Assembly: GCA_964019695.1 (NCBI GenBank)
Contig: OZ026520.1
Span: 32,716,620 to 32,780,619 of the forward strand
Length of the DNA: 64,000 nucleotides
From: Loripinus fragilis
Taxonomy: Eukaryota; Mollusca; Bivalvia; Lucinida; Lucinidae
Direction of reading: 5' to 3'
The notes under the pieces were generated by a model. It did no database searches, was not told where the DNA came from, and saw only the letters and a list, made by a program, of their open reading frames with translations. This document shows positions 1-11,400 of the stretch, one piece after another. The position numbers were made by a program, and so were the translations under genes. Within the stretch, counting starts at the first letter, position 1, and each line of letters begins with the position of its first letter.

Positions 1-1365
1 AGGCCCAAAAAGTATTGGCACGCTTTGTTTTGCACCGTATTTACCCTTTTCTGTTCAGATAATCCCCACAAACCTGCGCCATAGGGCAACACGGGCTCGA
101 CTAAGGATTCATACAGCTTACAGAAAACATCATAGTCCATGCCACCTACATTCAAAAATTTCGTATACAAAGCAGATAGGGCACGACTTGCCGATTTCGT
201 TAACTCATTCACAGCAAATTTCATGTCTAAATGCTCATGGAACCATAGGCCAAGGTATTTATATGTAGATTCCTTTTCTAAAGCTAATTCACCACATTTG
301 AAATCAAATTGTGTTACTTGGACAGATACAGGTCTGAAATGTATAATTTTTGTTTTTTCTTGATTAATCAGTAGTCGCCAGTTAATGCACCATTCATGCA
401 ATGTATTTAGCATAAGCTGTAACGATTGTTCTGTTGGTGCAAGTAAAACAATGTCATCTGCGTAGAGGAGAAGGGCAAGCTGTTCATCACCGATTTCTAT
501 GCCACAGTTTAAAGCTTTGATTTCCTCTGCTAAGTCATTAATATAAATTGCAAAAAGTGTTGGCGAAAGCCTACACCCTTGTTTTACCCCAAGAGTGACA
601 TCGAGAAAAGGAGTGATGACATCATTGACCTTGACCGCACATTTTACATTGTTGTATAGTGATTTCACTGCATGGAACATTTTACCCCCTATACCCATCA
701 TCAATAATTTGTACCACAGGCAATCCCGATTAACAGTATCAAAAGCCTTTTTTGCGTCCACAAAACAAGCGAAAGTAGACTGTCTGTCTAATTTACGCTT
801 ATTTACAACTGAATACAAAGATTAAATATGCTCCAGGCATGACCTGTTGCGCCTAAACCCATTTTGTTCGTCAACTAGATGGTTATTATCTTCAATCCAT
901 TTGGAGAGTCTAATATTCAAGATATCTGCATAAATCTCAAAGGAATCGAGATTAAAGTTATACCCCTATAACTTAGTGGGTCACGCGGATCTTTTCCATC
1001 AGATTTTGGTATTGGCTTTATCAGTCCTGTGTTCCAGTCGTTCGGAACTGTACCCGTATTGAAACAGTACCTTACAATGTTATATAACAACTCAACACAT
1101 ACAGGATTCCATAAAATTTCAGCGGGTATATTATCTAAGCCTGCAGCTTTGCCTAACTTTGCTCTCAGAATACTTTTCTCAACTTCACTTTTTGTTATTT
1201 CCGCGTTTAAGATAGACATATCTGCGTTATGGGCAGGATAATGGTTGTCACGTAATGCAGACTGAATATTTCTCAAGTGAGTGTCATCAAAATTCGTATT
1301 CGACTTCTCGCAAAATAAATGTTCATAGTCTGCTTTCCAGCGGGAAAGGACCTCCTCACAACAGA
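1..1365 (-). pseudogene. Non-LTR (LINE) reverse transcriptase fragment 1, running off the left edge
   Basis: This is a reverse transcriptase of a non-LTR retrotransposon, read on the minus strand and split over several frames. The segment at 917-1276 keeps an early RT block (KAAGLDNIPAEIL, then LIKPIPKSDGKDPR and SYRGITLIS). The catalytic box is intact as LLLYADDIVL, with YADD at 453-464. At the left edge the frame reads toward KAC-QYFLG, the usual end of the RT/thumb region, so the 3' part lies outside the window. No endonuclease domain is present: similarity stops near 1365, a typical 5' truncation. Frame changes between blocks mean it is dead. The family is CR1/L2/Jockey-like; I cannot assign the clade more finely. 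The short plus-strand ORFs at 139-363, 595-825 and 1029-1241 are antisense shadows. Confidence 0.85.
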
Positions 1366-1639
1366 AATTCAGTTAACATAGAATTATTTGGGGACAAACA
1401 CTGTCGTTGTGATGAGGATTGACTGTATGTCAAACAGATTGGACCCAGATCAGGGCTGACGTTCTGGTCTGTGTCCAACTGGTTTGCAAAAGTTAGCAGC
1501 AAACGCAAATATGGCTGCCAGCAAGGAAAAAGTTAAGTAAGTTAACTTGGTTGGGGAATAAATAAATGGTTATACATGATAATCATAATCTTCATAATTT
1601 TATTGAATCCAATTACAATATAAGATGTAAATTTATCAT
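1366..1639. repeat. Spacer with a dispersed 'CAGATC' hairpin MITE remnant
   Basis: No gene is visible. Around 1430-1495 there is a remnant of a dispersed hairpin family: CAAACAGATTGGACCCAGAT followed by the opposing arm TGTCCAACTGGTTTGCAAAAG. The same pair of arms recurs elsewhere in the window (about 7345, 10660, 29425, 38755, 45390 and 47020). See the finding on the TTAA hairpin family. Confidence 0.5.
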
Positions 1640-2800
1640 AATGACGTTACTGTTATTCAGTGGATATCGCAACGTCATAAATAATGTTATGACTCCATGT
1701 TACATAACACTTTCGGCGGAAACGTCATGAAAACCCCCATAACAACAATGCAAATTTTCATAGAAATAAACAAACGTTGAAGGCGATAAAATCGCATTAA
1801 AATGTCATTGATAAATTGAGGATATTACACAAGTGGTCATTTCATATCAAATTTATCAAACTCGTAAAAGTCTCGTTTAATAATTTTCATATGGAAAGAT
1901 CACTCATGTAAGATCCACTATTTATCATATGATTTTACTGTGATTCAGTGGATACTTCATGTCATAAATAATATTATGACCACACTTTACATAACACTTT
2001 CGGTTGAAACGTCATGACAACGTCCGTTACAACAATGCAAATTTTCATTGTTATAGACAAACATTGAATGCAATAAGATCAAATTTAAAAGGTCATATAA
2101 TAAATAGAATCTAACACTCTTGTAATCATTTCATATTAAATTTATTAAACTCGCCATAGGCTCGTTTAATAAATAGAATATAAAATGATCACTCTTTTAA
2201 GATCCTCATTTTATCATATGACGTTACTGTTAGTCAGTGGATAACGTCATGCCATAAATAATGTTATGACCACACGTTACATCACACCTTTGGCGAAAAC
2301 GTCATGACCACGTCCGTTACAACAATGCAAATTTTCATTGAAATATAAAAAACTTTGAAGGCAATAAGATCGCATTTAAAAGGTCATATAATAGACAGAA
2401 TCTTACACTCATGATCATTTCATATTAAATTTATTAAACTCGCCAAAGGCTCGTTTAATAAATTTCATATAATATGATCACTCGTTAAAGATCCTCTATT
2501 ATTTTTCATACGACGTTACTGTTATTCAGTGGATAACGTCATTTCAAAATAATGTTGTGACCCCACGTTACATAACACTTTTTGTGGGAACAAGTAACGT
2601 CATGACGCCGTATGTTACTACAATGCAAATTTTCATGGAAATAAACAAACTTTGAAGATGATAAAATCGAATTGAAAAGGTAATACGATAAACAGAATTT
2701 TTCACTAGAGATCATGTCATATTAAATTTATTAAACTCGCCAAAGGCTCGCTTAAGAAAGCTCATATGAAACGATCACTCGTGTAAGATTGTAAAATTGT
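1640..2800. repeat. Satellite-like array, four ~290-bp units with a palindromic core
   Basis: The phrase 'ACTGT-ATTCAGTGGATA' recurs near 1650, 1932, 2225 and 2518, giving a period of about 290 bp over four diverged units. Each unit contains the same landmarks in order: ATAATGTTATGAC, an ACGTTACATAACAC block, ACAACAATGCAAATTTTCAT, AGGTCATATAATA, and an inverted repeat centred on TTTATTAAACTCGCC / GGCTCGTTTAATAAA. The inverted repeat extends outward for roughly 45 nt on each side (for example about 2400-2500). A diverged single unit lies at about 33390-33545, so the family is dispersed as well as tandem. There is no coding potential. Confidence 0.8.
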
Positions 2801-2894
2801 ACTTACCAAAATTTTCTTGATAATAATTAGGCCTATTTACTCATCCATAACTTATGTTGTGAATACTTAAAATCAGACCATAATGCCTATCACC

Positions 2895-3300
2895 AATGCA
2901 TTACATTTGCATCAATATTGGATCATGTCTACAAGGGAGAAGGCGGTACTTCTTTTGTGGATCAATTGTGTTATTAATGTTTTGTGTTTGTGTCTTGATC
3001 AAAATCTGAGCTAAGGGTGAGGTTGGCATGCTGTGAAACCGGTTAAAGCCCTTCAGTAACCGTTCCAAGGTGGTGTTTCTTTTATGGATCAATTATGTTA
3101 TTTCTGTCTAGTTTTTGTTTTGATTTTGTGTTTGTCTGTTTATTGATGCCTTGTGGTCACCTGCTGAGAAAGGGCTGACCTCTTGGCCCTCGTTTGTTAT
3201 GTCTAATTGTGAAGTTGTCACTTTCTCATTGGTATCCTAGGTCAGTGTCACTTTCCCATTGGTATACTAGGTCAGTTGTGGTGCTTGATTGTATCGATTC
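2895..3300 (+). repeat. Penelope-like element 3'-region copies (orphan), plus orientation
   Basis: This stretch is the reverse complement of the sequence downstream of the Penelope-like element at 17.6-20.7 kb. Shared blocks are GTACTTCTTTTGTGGATC, AAGGGTGAGGTTGGC, AAACCGGTTAAAGCCC, CACCTGCTGAGAAAGGGCTG and TGATTGTATCGATTCCTGAT. The start (2935-3000) is repeated in diverged form at 3060-3130, so it holds one full and one partial unit head to tail. It has no RT part, so it is a 5'-truncated or solo 3' end. Confidence 0.7.
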
Positions 3301-3720
3301 CTGATCTTTGCCCTCTTTTTTACTTTGTTTGCTGAGAGAGAGACCTTGCTGCTTTATTTAGTCATAATCTATCATTCTTGCTGTTGTATGTTTGTGTGGG
3401 TTCTTCTGTACAGTTGGTTGGTCTGTAGTCTGTGATTGCGGCAGTCCCCCAGGGGGAGTACTTTGATATTTTTATACATACGTAGGTTCGGGTATTTTTT
3501 GGGGGTTCAAATTATGAATTTCAATATTTTTGGGGGTTTCAGAATTTTTTTGGGGGGTATGAAGGTTTTGTGGATATTTATTGGGGGTCATCACAAAATT
3601 GGACTATATTTGGTGGTCATTTCTATGCATTTTAGGATCTTTTATAAAGTATGACAGACCACATGCTAAGCCATGGCACCATGAGGAAAACCACAGAACA
3701 CAGATACTCATATTTATCAG
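3300..3720 (-). repeat. Dispersed repeat 'R3' pieces around a G-rich tract
   Basis: On the minus strand, 3300-3450 matches repeats at about 35875-36115, 63480-63560 and 63860-64000. They share an AATCACAGACTACAG/ACCAACCA block and a purine/pyrimidine CTCTCTCTC block. A further piece, CCATGGCACCATGAGG, sits at 3670-3690. Between them, 3485-3600 is G-rich with five or more runs of four to six G separated by A/T-rich spacers. I see no gene. Confidence 0.5.
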
Positions 3721-4179
3721 TTACCTCTCATATTAACTGTATTGCTGCACGTTGCCAGATAAACATGGTCTATCTAACGGCATGTGCCTTTATCAGGTCA
3801 TAATGATGTTGCATTTTTGTATGACCTCGCTAATGACGCAGAATCAAAACAAAACTCGAAATTTACCTCATAATTGCTACTTTGAAGATTGAAACAATGG
3901 GCAAACTGATAAATAGAATATCAGGTTTGGGTCTTTTGATATCAAGTTTACCATGCTCAGCTTTGAGAACTCATGTTGAATCACTTGGCAAGCCTCTCGA
4001 TGTCAACAAGCGTTCGCAAAGCCGAGCCTGGTAAACTTGATATCAAAAACACTCACATAGTATTCTCTTTGTAACAGTAAGAACACAAAGTAAAGCTGCT
4101 AGTGCCCTCGTCCTCGGCAGGATGATTGCAAAATTTTGTTATGTCATAGATGCCATCATTATGATTATTAAGATGTCAC

Positions 4180-4520
4180 CCAACTCAAGTTGAATAATGT
4201 ATACAGTAAGAAAGACAGCAAGGATCAGGAATCGGTACAATCAAGTACCTCACCTGTCCCAGGATACCAAATGGGAAAGTAACAAAATCACAATAAACAA
4301 CAAAAGCAAGAGCCAAAGTGTAAGCCCTTTCCCTTAAAATGACCACAAGGCAGCAATGAACAGACGCGAGAGCATGACAAACACAAGAAATAATTAACAC
4401 AAATGATCCACAAAAGAAGTATCGCCTTGGAACAGTCAGTAAAATATTTTTCTGGAGGGCTTAAACCGGTTTCACGGCGGGCAAACCTCACCCTTTGGTC
4501 AGATGTGGATCAAGACACGT
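4180..4520 (-). repeat. Penelope-like element 3'-region copy (orphan)
   Basis: Same family as 2895-3300 but in the opposite orientation. It shares CAGGATACCAAATGGGAAAG, the 'CAAAAGAAGTATCGCCTTGGAA' type block, AAATATTTTTCTGGAGGGC, TTAAACCGGTTT and CAACCTCACCCTTTGGTC-like sequence. It lacks any coding portion. The short ORFs here (4185-4400 and 4288-4491) come from this repeat and are not genes. Confidence 0.7.
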
Positions 4521-5322
4521 AGATGTTTGTTTGCATGAAAGACCCCTAACTTATCCATGCATCATCTGTGGTCATAGATACTTCTGAAGAAATTATCTAT
4601 TGTAATGCATATTTAGACCTAAATGTTTCTATTTCAGAATTATCCGAATGTTTCACTACATGTGTACTATATCGCTTGATTAGACATCATCGTTTTATAT
4701 TATATTTTCTATCAAGTGTGATGTTTCTAAATCTAGCACCTTATCCAACAAAATGTTTAACTTCTTAATAGATTAAAATAAAATTTCATAAACTCTATAT
4801 TGAATGAAATACATCCTTACTATATTTCTGCTTAAGCCTTGGCCTGCTGAATTGTTTAATAATCCTTATTCATTTATGTTATCCGGAGGACACTGTAATG
4901 TATTCACAAACAACACAGAAGCAGTGTATATCTTGATTAGCTATTGGATCTGATTCCACAATGTTTTAAAAGATGTTATAGTCCTGCTTTGCAAGACAGG
5001 CAAAATTAAGCAGGACCTGAGGTTATAAAAGGTTGTTTATGCTCTACTCATATGAAAATGAAATTGGTACTGGTCAATAATGTAATGCTGACTTTATCAT
5101 CAGTTTTAAAATGCATGTTGGCATTTAAAATTGATGATAATGACAACTATCATTGCCCACTGTCATTAGGGTGAAAATTGCCTCAATTGTTTGTACTCGT
5201 ATTTGGACAGTTTAGAAGATGTCAGATTTCAAGCTGAAGTGAGAAGAGCATAAAACAATTTTATGATCCAGGGTCCTTACATTGTATATAATTATGATTT
5301 AATGTAGAGTTTTCTACTTTAC
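4521..5322. other. AT-rich sequence downstream of exon H, nothing recognised
   Basis: It lies in the intron after mucolipin exon H or, if the gene ended here, downstream of it. The donor at 5321-5322 argues that the transcript continues. I searched for the expected S4-S6 exons (the conserved pore and S6 region of mucolipins) and did not see them here or in 1-4500. Confidence 0.4.
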
Positions 5323-5499
5323 CTTAAGTTCAAGGACCATTCCAAAAGTACCAATTATTGTTAATAAGTCACCAGCAAACACTATTAAATCCCAGCCTTT
5401 AAAGAACCTCAAGTATTCATAGAATGAAAGGTCTTTCTCAGACAGATCTTCGAGGTCGTAGAATTTCCTGAAGTATTTCTTCATATACCGTTTCGTTTC
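5323..5499 (-). CDS. MCOLN: Mucolipin exon H (S2-S3 linker and S3)
   Basis: The exon is 177 bp, phase 0 to phase 0, bounded by acceptor CTTATGCAG and donor AAG|GTAAAG. It encodes 59 residues from ETKRYMKKYFRKFYDLEDL through the third membrane segment WDLIVFAGDLLTIIGTFGMV and ends in LELK. In mucolipins a charged amphipathic linker followed by 'F.-GW-.I-..D.LTIIG' precedes S4, which fits well. The exon continues the frame of exon G exactly. The next exon should encode S4-S5 and lies beyond the window or was missed. Confidence 0.85.
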
Positions 5500-8400
5500 C
5501 TGCATAAGCAGAAATAACCATAAGAAGTGTAAGATGAAGTGTACACAAACAGTTATTTCTTTTGTTGGTCTTAAATGTCATTGAGATATAAATGGATAAT
5601 TTCCATATTTTGCTCGCTAGAATATTAAACAAAATTTCATATTTTTCTGTGCAACAGTCAAAACTATCACCCCTCTCGATTGGTGCTGTTGATGACTCAA
5701 TGCACTTTTGCCTTCTATCCATCTATCTATCTTCCTGTACACCTAAACCTCCGCGGGGGACGTAAAGTGGTGTTCCGGTATATATCAGGAGCTGAAGGGT
5801 GTTAGATGGAATAAAAGCAATGTATTATTGTCCGGGGAAAGAAGGTGTATTTCTAGAAGTCTTTTAAAGTTGTGATCTGTCGGTACGCTATCAGGTGATT
5901 TCTTGAAGAGGAGCGGGTATTCTGGATCAGGTAGTCAGAGGCAGGAAAGGCCACTAGGTCGTATGTGACCTTGTATAGGAGGACCAGTCGACTATCTATG
6001 CGTCGTTGGTCGAGGGTGCGCCAGTTGAGATCCTGAAGCATTGTTGACACGCTAGACGTGTATTGGTAATCACGGGTTACCCATCTAGCGGCCCTACGTT
6101 GTACGGACTCGACCCTCTGCAGAAGGTTTGAAATAGTTGTTTTATAACCCAGCTTTAAACACACGAAGGGTAATAAAACAAAACTGTGTTCTTATGTATA
6201 AATAGCTTTAACAATGGAAATGCATTACTTATAAGTTCATAAAAAACAGCTAAGCATTATATTAATTTTATTGTGTCAGTTAAAATCCATGTTCATAGCC
6301 TTACTCGAAAAGTCTCAGACAATACTGGATTTGTCCAGTTTTTCTACATTCTATCATTCGTAGACTCTAGGATTTCTTGATTCCCTAACACCTATATTAT
6401 AATGACAACTCCTCGGACAGTGTTATGTTAAGGCTAAGATCTTTCAAATGTTCCCTCTTTGGTCTAAGGATGTTCGTGTGTTTAATTGAGCTCTCAAATA
6501 TATGGATTATCTTTCCAGTCATTTATAAATAAGGTTACAAATATTCAAGTTAAAAGGCAAAATGTGTTAAGTCAGGAAAGAGGTCTGGTTGTGTCAGAGG
6601 TGGCCAAAAGTAAAATACACTATGTTCCAATTCACATAAAATGTGACCTAACACATCGCTGAGCCTAAGGATATAAAAAGTTCAAATCGTAGGAAAAGAT
6701 TATTTTAGATATTTCTTAGTCAAAACATATAATACACCTTTTCACAAACTAACCATCTCAATTAGATTGATATTTTGAACAACATTAATATATGTTTATG
6801 TAGATAGAAAAGAAAGTTTATGCTAACGTGTTTGCTTAATTTGACCCTTGTATAATACATTTTCTATGCACCTTAAGGATTTTAAAAATCTATTTACCAC
6901 TAGAACAAATCCTCCAAAGACCATGGAAGCAACTGTGTAGGCGAGGGAGATAATAACAACAATAATGACGATTACACTTAGTCCCATATCTACAGTCTCT
7001 AGCTCACGGTCTGTAACATTTATAAAAATAATTGTCAAAGCGCTTGCAAAATGAATCTGAAAATGTCTTACTAAAATCGTCTGCTGCATATATTTGCTAA
7101 AATTATTGAGCAATGCAAGTGCAAACAGCTTGGACAAAGCTCGGACTGTCTAGTTCAAGTCTATACTGTTAAACTCAAAGGCTTCTTAAATATTACAACA
7201 GATGACAAAAGTAAACCACTGTTATTGTGATAAGCCCTTCAAGGTAAATAAACGGTACATGCTTAGATAATGAGGCACTAAATACATAAGCATTACATCC
7301 CTCTTTAACCCTTTACCTCATAGAGTAGCCTTTAAATTCATTTGAAAACAGAACAGACCCAGATCAGGTAGCTTTTGAGCTTCCTGATCAGGGTCTGCTT
7401 TGTTTGCTTATGAAACTATGTTTTGATTTGATCCTACACTAGTGGACCTTTAAAGTAGTTTGTTTGTTCTATGTACAAACGTAAAAATTATAATAATGCA
7501 TAGTGGGTGGAGCTCAGCATGAATATTCATGAAGAAATTCTTAAGTAAGCATATTATACGCATAAAGTTGGCCTGAAAATTCATCCACGTCCGCACTTGG
7601 TGTGTGTTAGCGGCAAAAGGTCTGGCAATGACTACAAATGGAACTTTATAACCCAAGTCTTTGCTATTCGCATATTACGAGATAAGTATTCTATGGTTTT
7701 ATTCGCCTGGCACAGGTACACAAATATATGGTAAGCGCACACGCTATATTTACCTCTTGCCTTTTTCCATATCTTCCATACGTTTTACGGAAATTAAGCA
7801 GGTGATGAAATATATTTTAAAGCAACCAATACAGCTTTTTGGCTACACGTAATAGCCAGGCAGTTAAGGTTCAGACCTTAAAACTAAATGACACGGGATC
7901 AAATCCTCGTGTGTTCTCTCTTCTTTTACCTTAATTCGACGGTTTTTTTTTTTGGCCTTTTAATATTTGTATAACGTGCATTTGTTATTGTTCGTTTTTT
8001 GTTTGACTTTCTTTTGATTTATTTCCATTTACTTCATAGCCATATATTTAATTCATTCACATATTAAATTACAAGATTCAAGATTTCAAAATTTATTTAT
8101 TTGGAAAACAAAGGCCACTAGCCCAAAATATATCACATAGTATTTCAACAAAATACAAGTAGCAGTGAGGTCCTTGTTATCATACCTTGCTTTCATACTT
8201 TGTTATCATACCTCATAATACAAGTCATCCAGAGAAACAAAACAACAACATCTCTATCTTAAAGAAAGTGTTGTCTAGGTTATCAAGATCAACTGTAACA
8301 TAGCAGATATTTAAGTTCAAAATTTCTCTTAATATTTGGAGACAGTAGATCAAGATTTAGAATAAAAGTCAGCTCTCGTTGTCTTTAAGTTTCAACAATT

Positions 8401-11400
8401 CGTTAATATATATGCACATTTTCTTTATTAGTACAGGATTATTTGTACTAATAATGTTATGGAAATTTTGCAAACTATCACCAGATTGATACCACATGTT
8501 CAAATATACGTTTCTTACGGCATCAGATTTTTCACCTTTAAAAAAACATGATATTCATCCTCAACAATAAGAAAGTTATGGTGATTAAAACAATTTAAGC
8601 AAACTCTTTCCCTCTGGCTATTCCCCTATGGCGACCAAGCTAAATATTAAATTTGTGGCTAGAGCAACGAAACCTTGCAAATGCTTTTCTTAAGGAAAAG
8701 GGTATGTCTTTGCACAAATACTTTTCACATTTAACAATGACGTGAATTCTTTATATGTATCACACCGAGAAGACTCAGTTATATCTGCATGCCACCGCTG
8801 TCTCATGCAATCTATTAATCTCGTTGTTTAAACTGCGAGATGAACATACCAATATCTCCCACATCTTCAGCAATCAAGATGTACCCAAACTCATAAGTGA
8901 ATAATAAGTTACGAACTTTTGAGACCCAATTTTGTCTGTCTGCTTCATCTAATGCTTTCAACATTTTATAGCAATTTTTTGGATATCTGTTATTTTACAT
9001 GTGTAGAAGTTTACACAAATGCTTTATGCACTTTATGACGGCCACACTCACCAAAAGCAACGGACGGACATGTAAAATCGGACACTTGACTACCTCCCCT
9101 GACATAACGTCCTGCTCTAGACTCTCAACCAATTGTAAAGTCTTATTTCAGTTAACTGTACAGACAAAATATCGTCGTACCCACCTCTCAACAGTGAAAA
9201 CGGAACACGTCACATTATAATCGACAAATTAGATATCCATTCCAGTCTGGTGACCTCAAGCTCCGCACAGTTTAGAGAGCACATGGTTTCGATGCTTGTC
9301 ACAACTATTTTTAATTTCATCTTTTTTAGTTGAATATTAATTCACAATGAAATATTTCTGCTCCCTAGTATCTTCGATAGTTATATTTTTGAAATGAAAG
9401 GTTGTTTTTGCATATTCACAAAGATTTGAAACGAAATGACGATAAAATAATGGGTGTCTGTTTTTCCCTTCAGGAAATTTAATTTCGGACACGGCATTGA
9501 ACAAGACGTTCAGACGATGATTTTTTACCATTTCATATGTTTTTCTTTCCTTTCCAGCTGTTTGTAAATAAAATGCATTGAATCTATTTACGTTTTAGAT
9601 AAGATTATTTAAGATTATTGTTGGTATAGCGATTGAAAGACTGGAATGCATCACCACGGACCCCCAAAATTGAGCAAGAGTTGAATACGGGTTGAAGAGA
9701 TTCCGTAGCTTTGCAAGCTGGTTGACATTTCAGTACTGGATTTTAGAAGCAAATGAAATCGATATCTTAAAAGACCTCGGTAGTTTACTCATATGATAAA
9801 TGAAACATACTTAACTGTTTTGGCAGAATAAAAACATTTAAAGAGCTTTATTTTTAAAAAAGAATCGACTGTCCGATTTTCCCTTCAGCTCTGTCCGAAT
9901 TTCCCGATAGCCGTCCGAATTTTCATGTTCGACCCTATGTCACTTGCTAATCAAACACATTTAAATGCATTAACCAATGAAATTACAGCTTTATTAAGTC
10001 AATCGAGCATGTCTGGTAGCTACCAGCTAGATTTTACCTGGTGACATGTCTGGAGCAAAGCACAAACCGTGCTGAAGTAGTGACACACCGAAAAAGTGTC
10101 CGAAGTTCGAATGAGACAGTCCTTTTGAGTACCCAAAACTAATATATTTAAACAAAGTATAAGAAAGTAATTGCAGAGGCGCAGGAATACGGAAATTTTC
10201 TACAATGTGCTCTAAAGTTTAAATTCCATATGGGCCTCGTCGCGAGAAAACCTGTCTTCGGGACTTTCTGACAGAATGAAATTGACTCCTAGAAAATATT
10301 TTAAAAAATTGAGATAAACAGATTCTATAACATTTGCAAATTCAGTGACCCAGACCTCAGATACATAGCAGAGAATCGGTTTTACCATAGAATCAAAAAG
10401 ACGGAATATTTCATCCTGTAGAAAATAACCAAATTTTCTTTGATAAATTTTTATGCAAAATATTGCATTTCTAGCTTGGGATGCCAGTTTCCGATTCGCT
10501 TTAGACCACGAAAGTTTAGGTGAAAATATAAGGTCCAGATATTTGTACTCAGAAGTAGTTTAACTGGTATACCATTAACCCTTAACGCGCCAATCACAAC
10601 AAAAGTCGTCTGCTTTTCTCATCTGCTGAAATGTTTCAGAAGCCTCTATGGCAAACAGTGTTGACCCAGATCAGTCTGCTCCTATAGGAGCAGTGTGTTC
10701 TGGGTCCACACTGTTTGCTTTTATACTTAATTTGTCAGTAATGCTAGGACGTCGCGTCAGATGTTGGTGTTAATTTGTGTAACGTCAAAAGTTGTTTAAA
10801 CACGTCAAACAATGAGATTTTCACAGATAAGAGAGGCGATCTTCCTTGCGTTAATATTTCTAAGCACACATGCCCAGTTGTAAAATGATCATATGAAAAG
10901 TTTGTTTTGGTTTATATATATATTTAAGTTTTAAATGGTTTTATTAATACATGTTCCCGAGTAGAATTACGAAAAGTAGGGTATACCCAGGTAAGCACAA
11001 TTATTTTCAGTAGTAAATGCTATTGGTCGGTCGGTGCTTATTAACTACTGTAAATCTATTCTCGTTGCAGTAGACTTCAATGGACAGACGGACGGACAGA
11101 CAGGGTAATTATAGGTCTTAAGGATAACTTCGCTGCACACACCTTTGCATGTTTTATATTAAAATTAGCCAATACTTAAGCGTTTGGTACTTATCGCATT
11201 GTCCGGCTACTAGGACTCGCGACTCGGGAAAGTCTGTGTTATGGTACAGGTTCGTCAGAGCAAAGTATGAATGCAGATGATAAATAGCTGTAGAATTGAG
11301 ACCTCTATCACCGCTTGATACATGTATGTCAGCATCCACATTTTCACGAGGCTTTTGCGTATTTGCGATAATGACCAAAATATCGCCAAGAGTTAGTGTT

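Noticed and set aside
1029..1241. Plus-strand ORFs over LINE 1
   Set aside because: They are antisense to the RT coding blocks, whose motifs are unambiguous on the minus strand.
7840..7935. Functional tRNA gene
   Set aside because: A and B boxes are present but the acceptor stem and anticodon arm do not pair. A SINE head explains it better.
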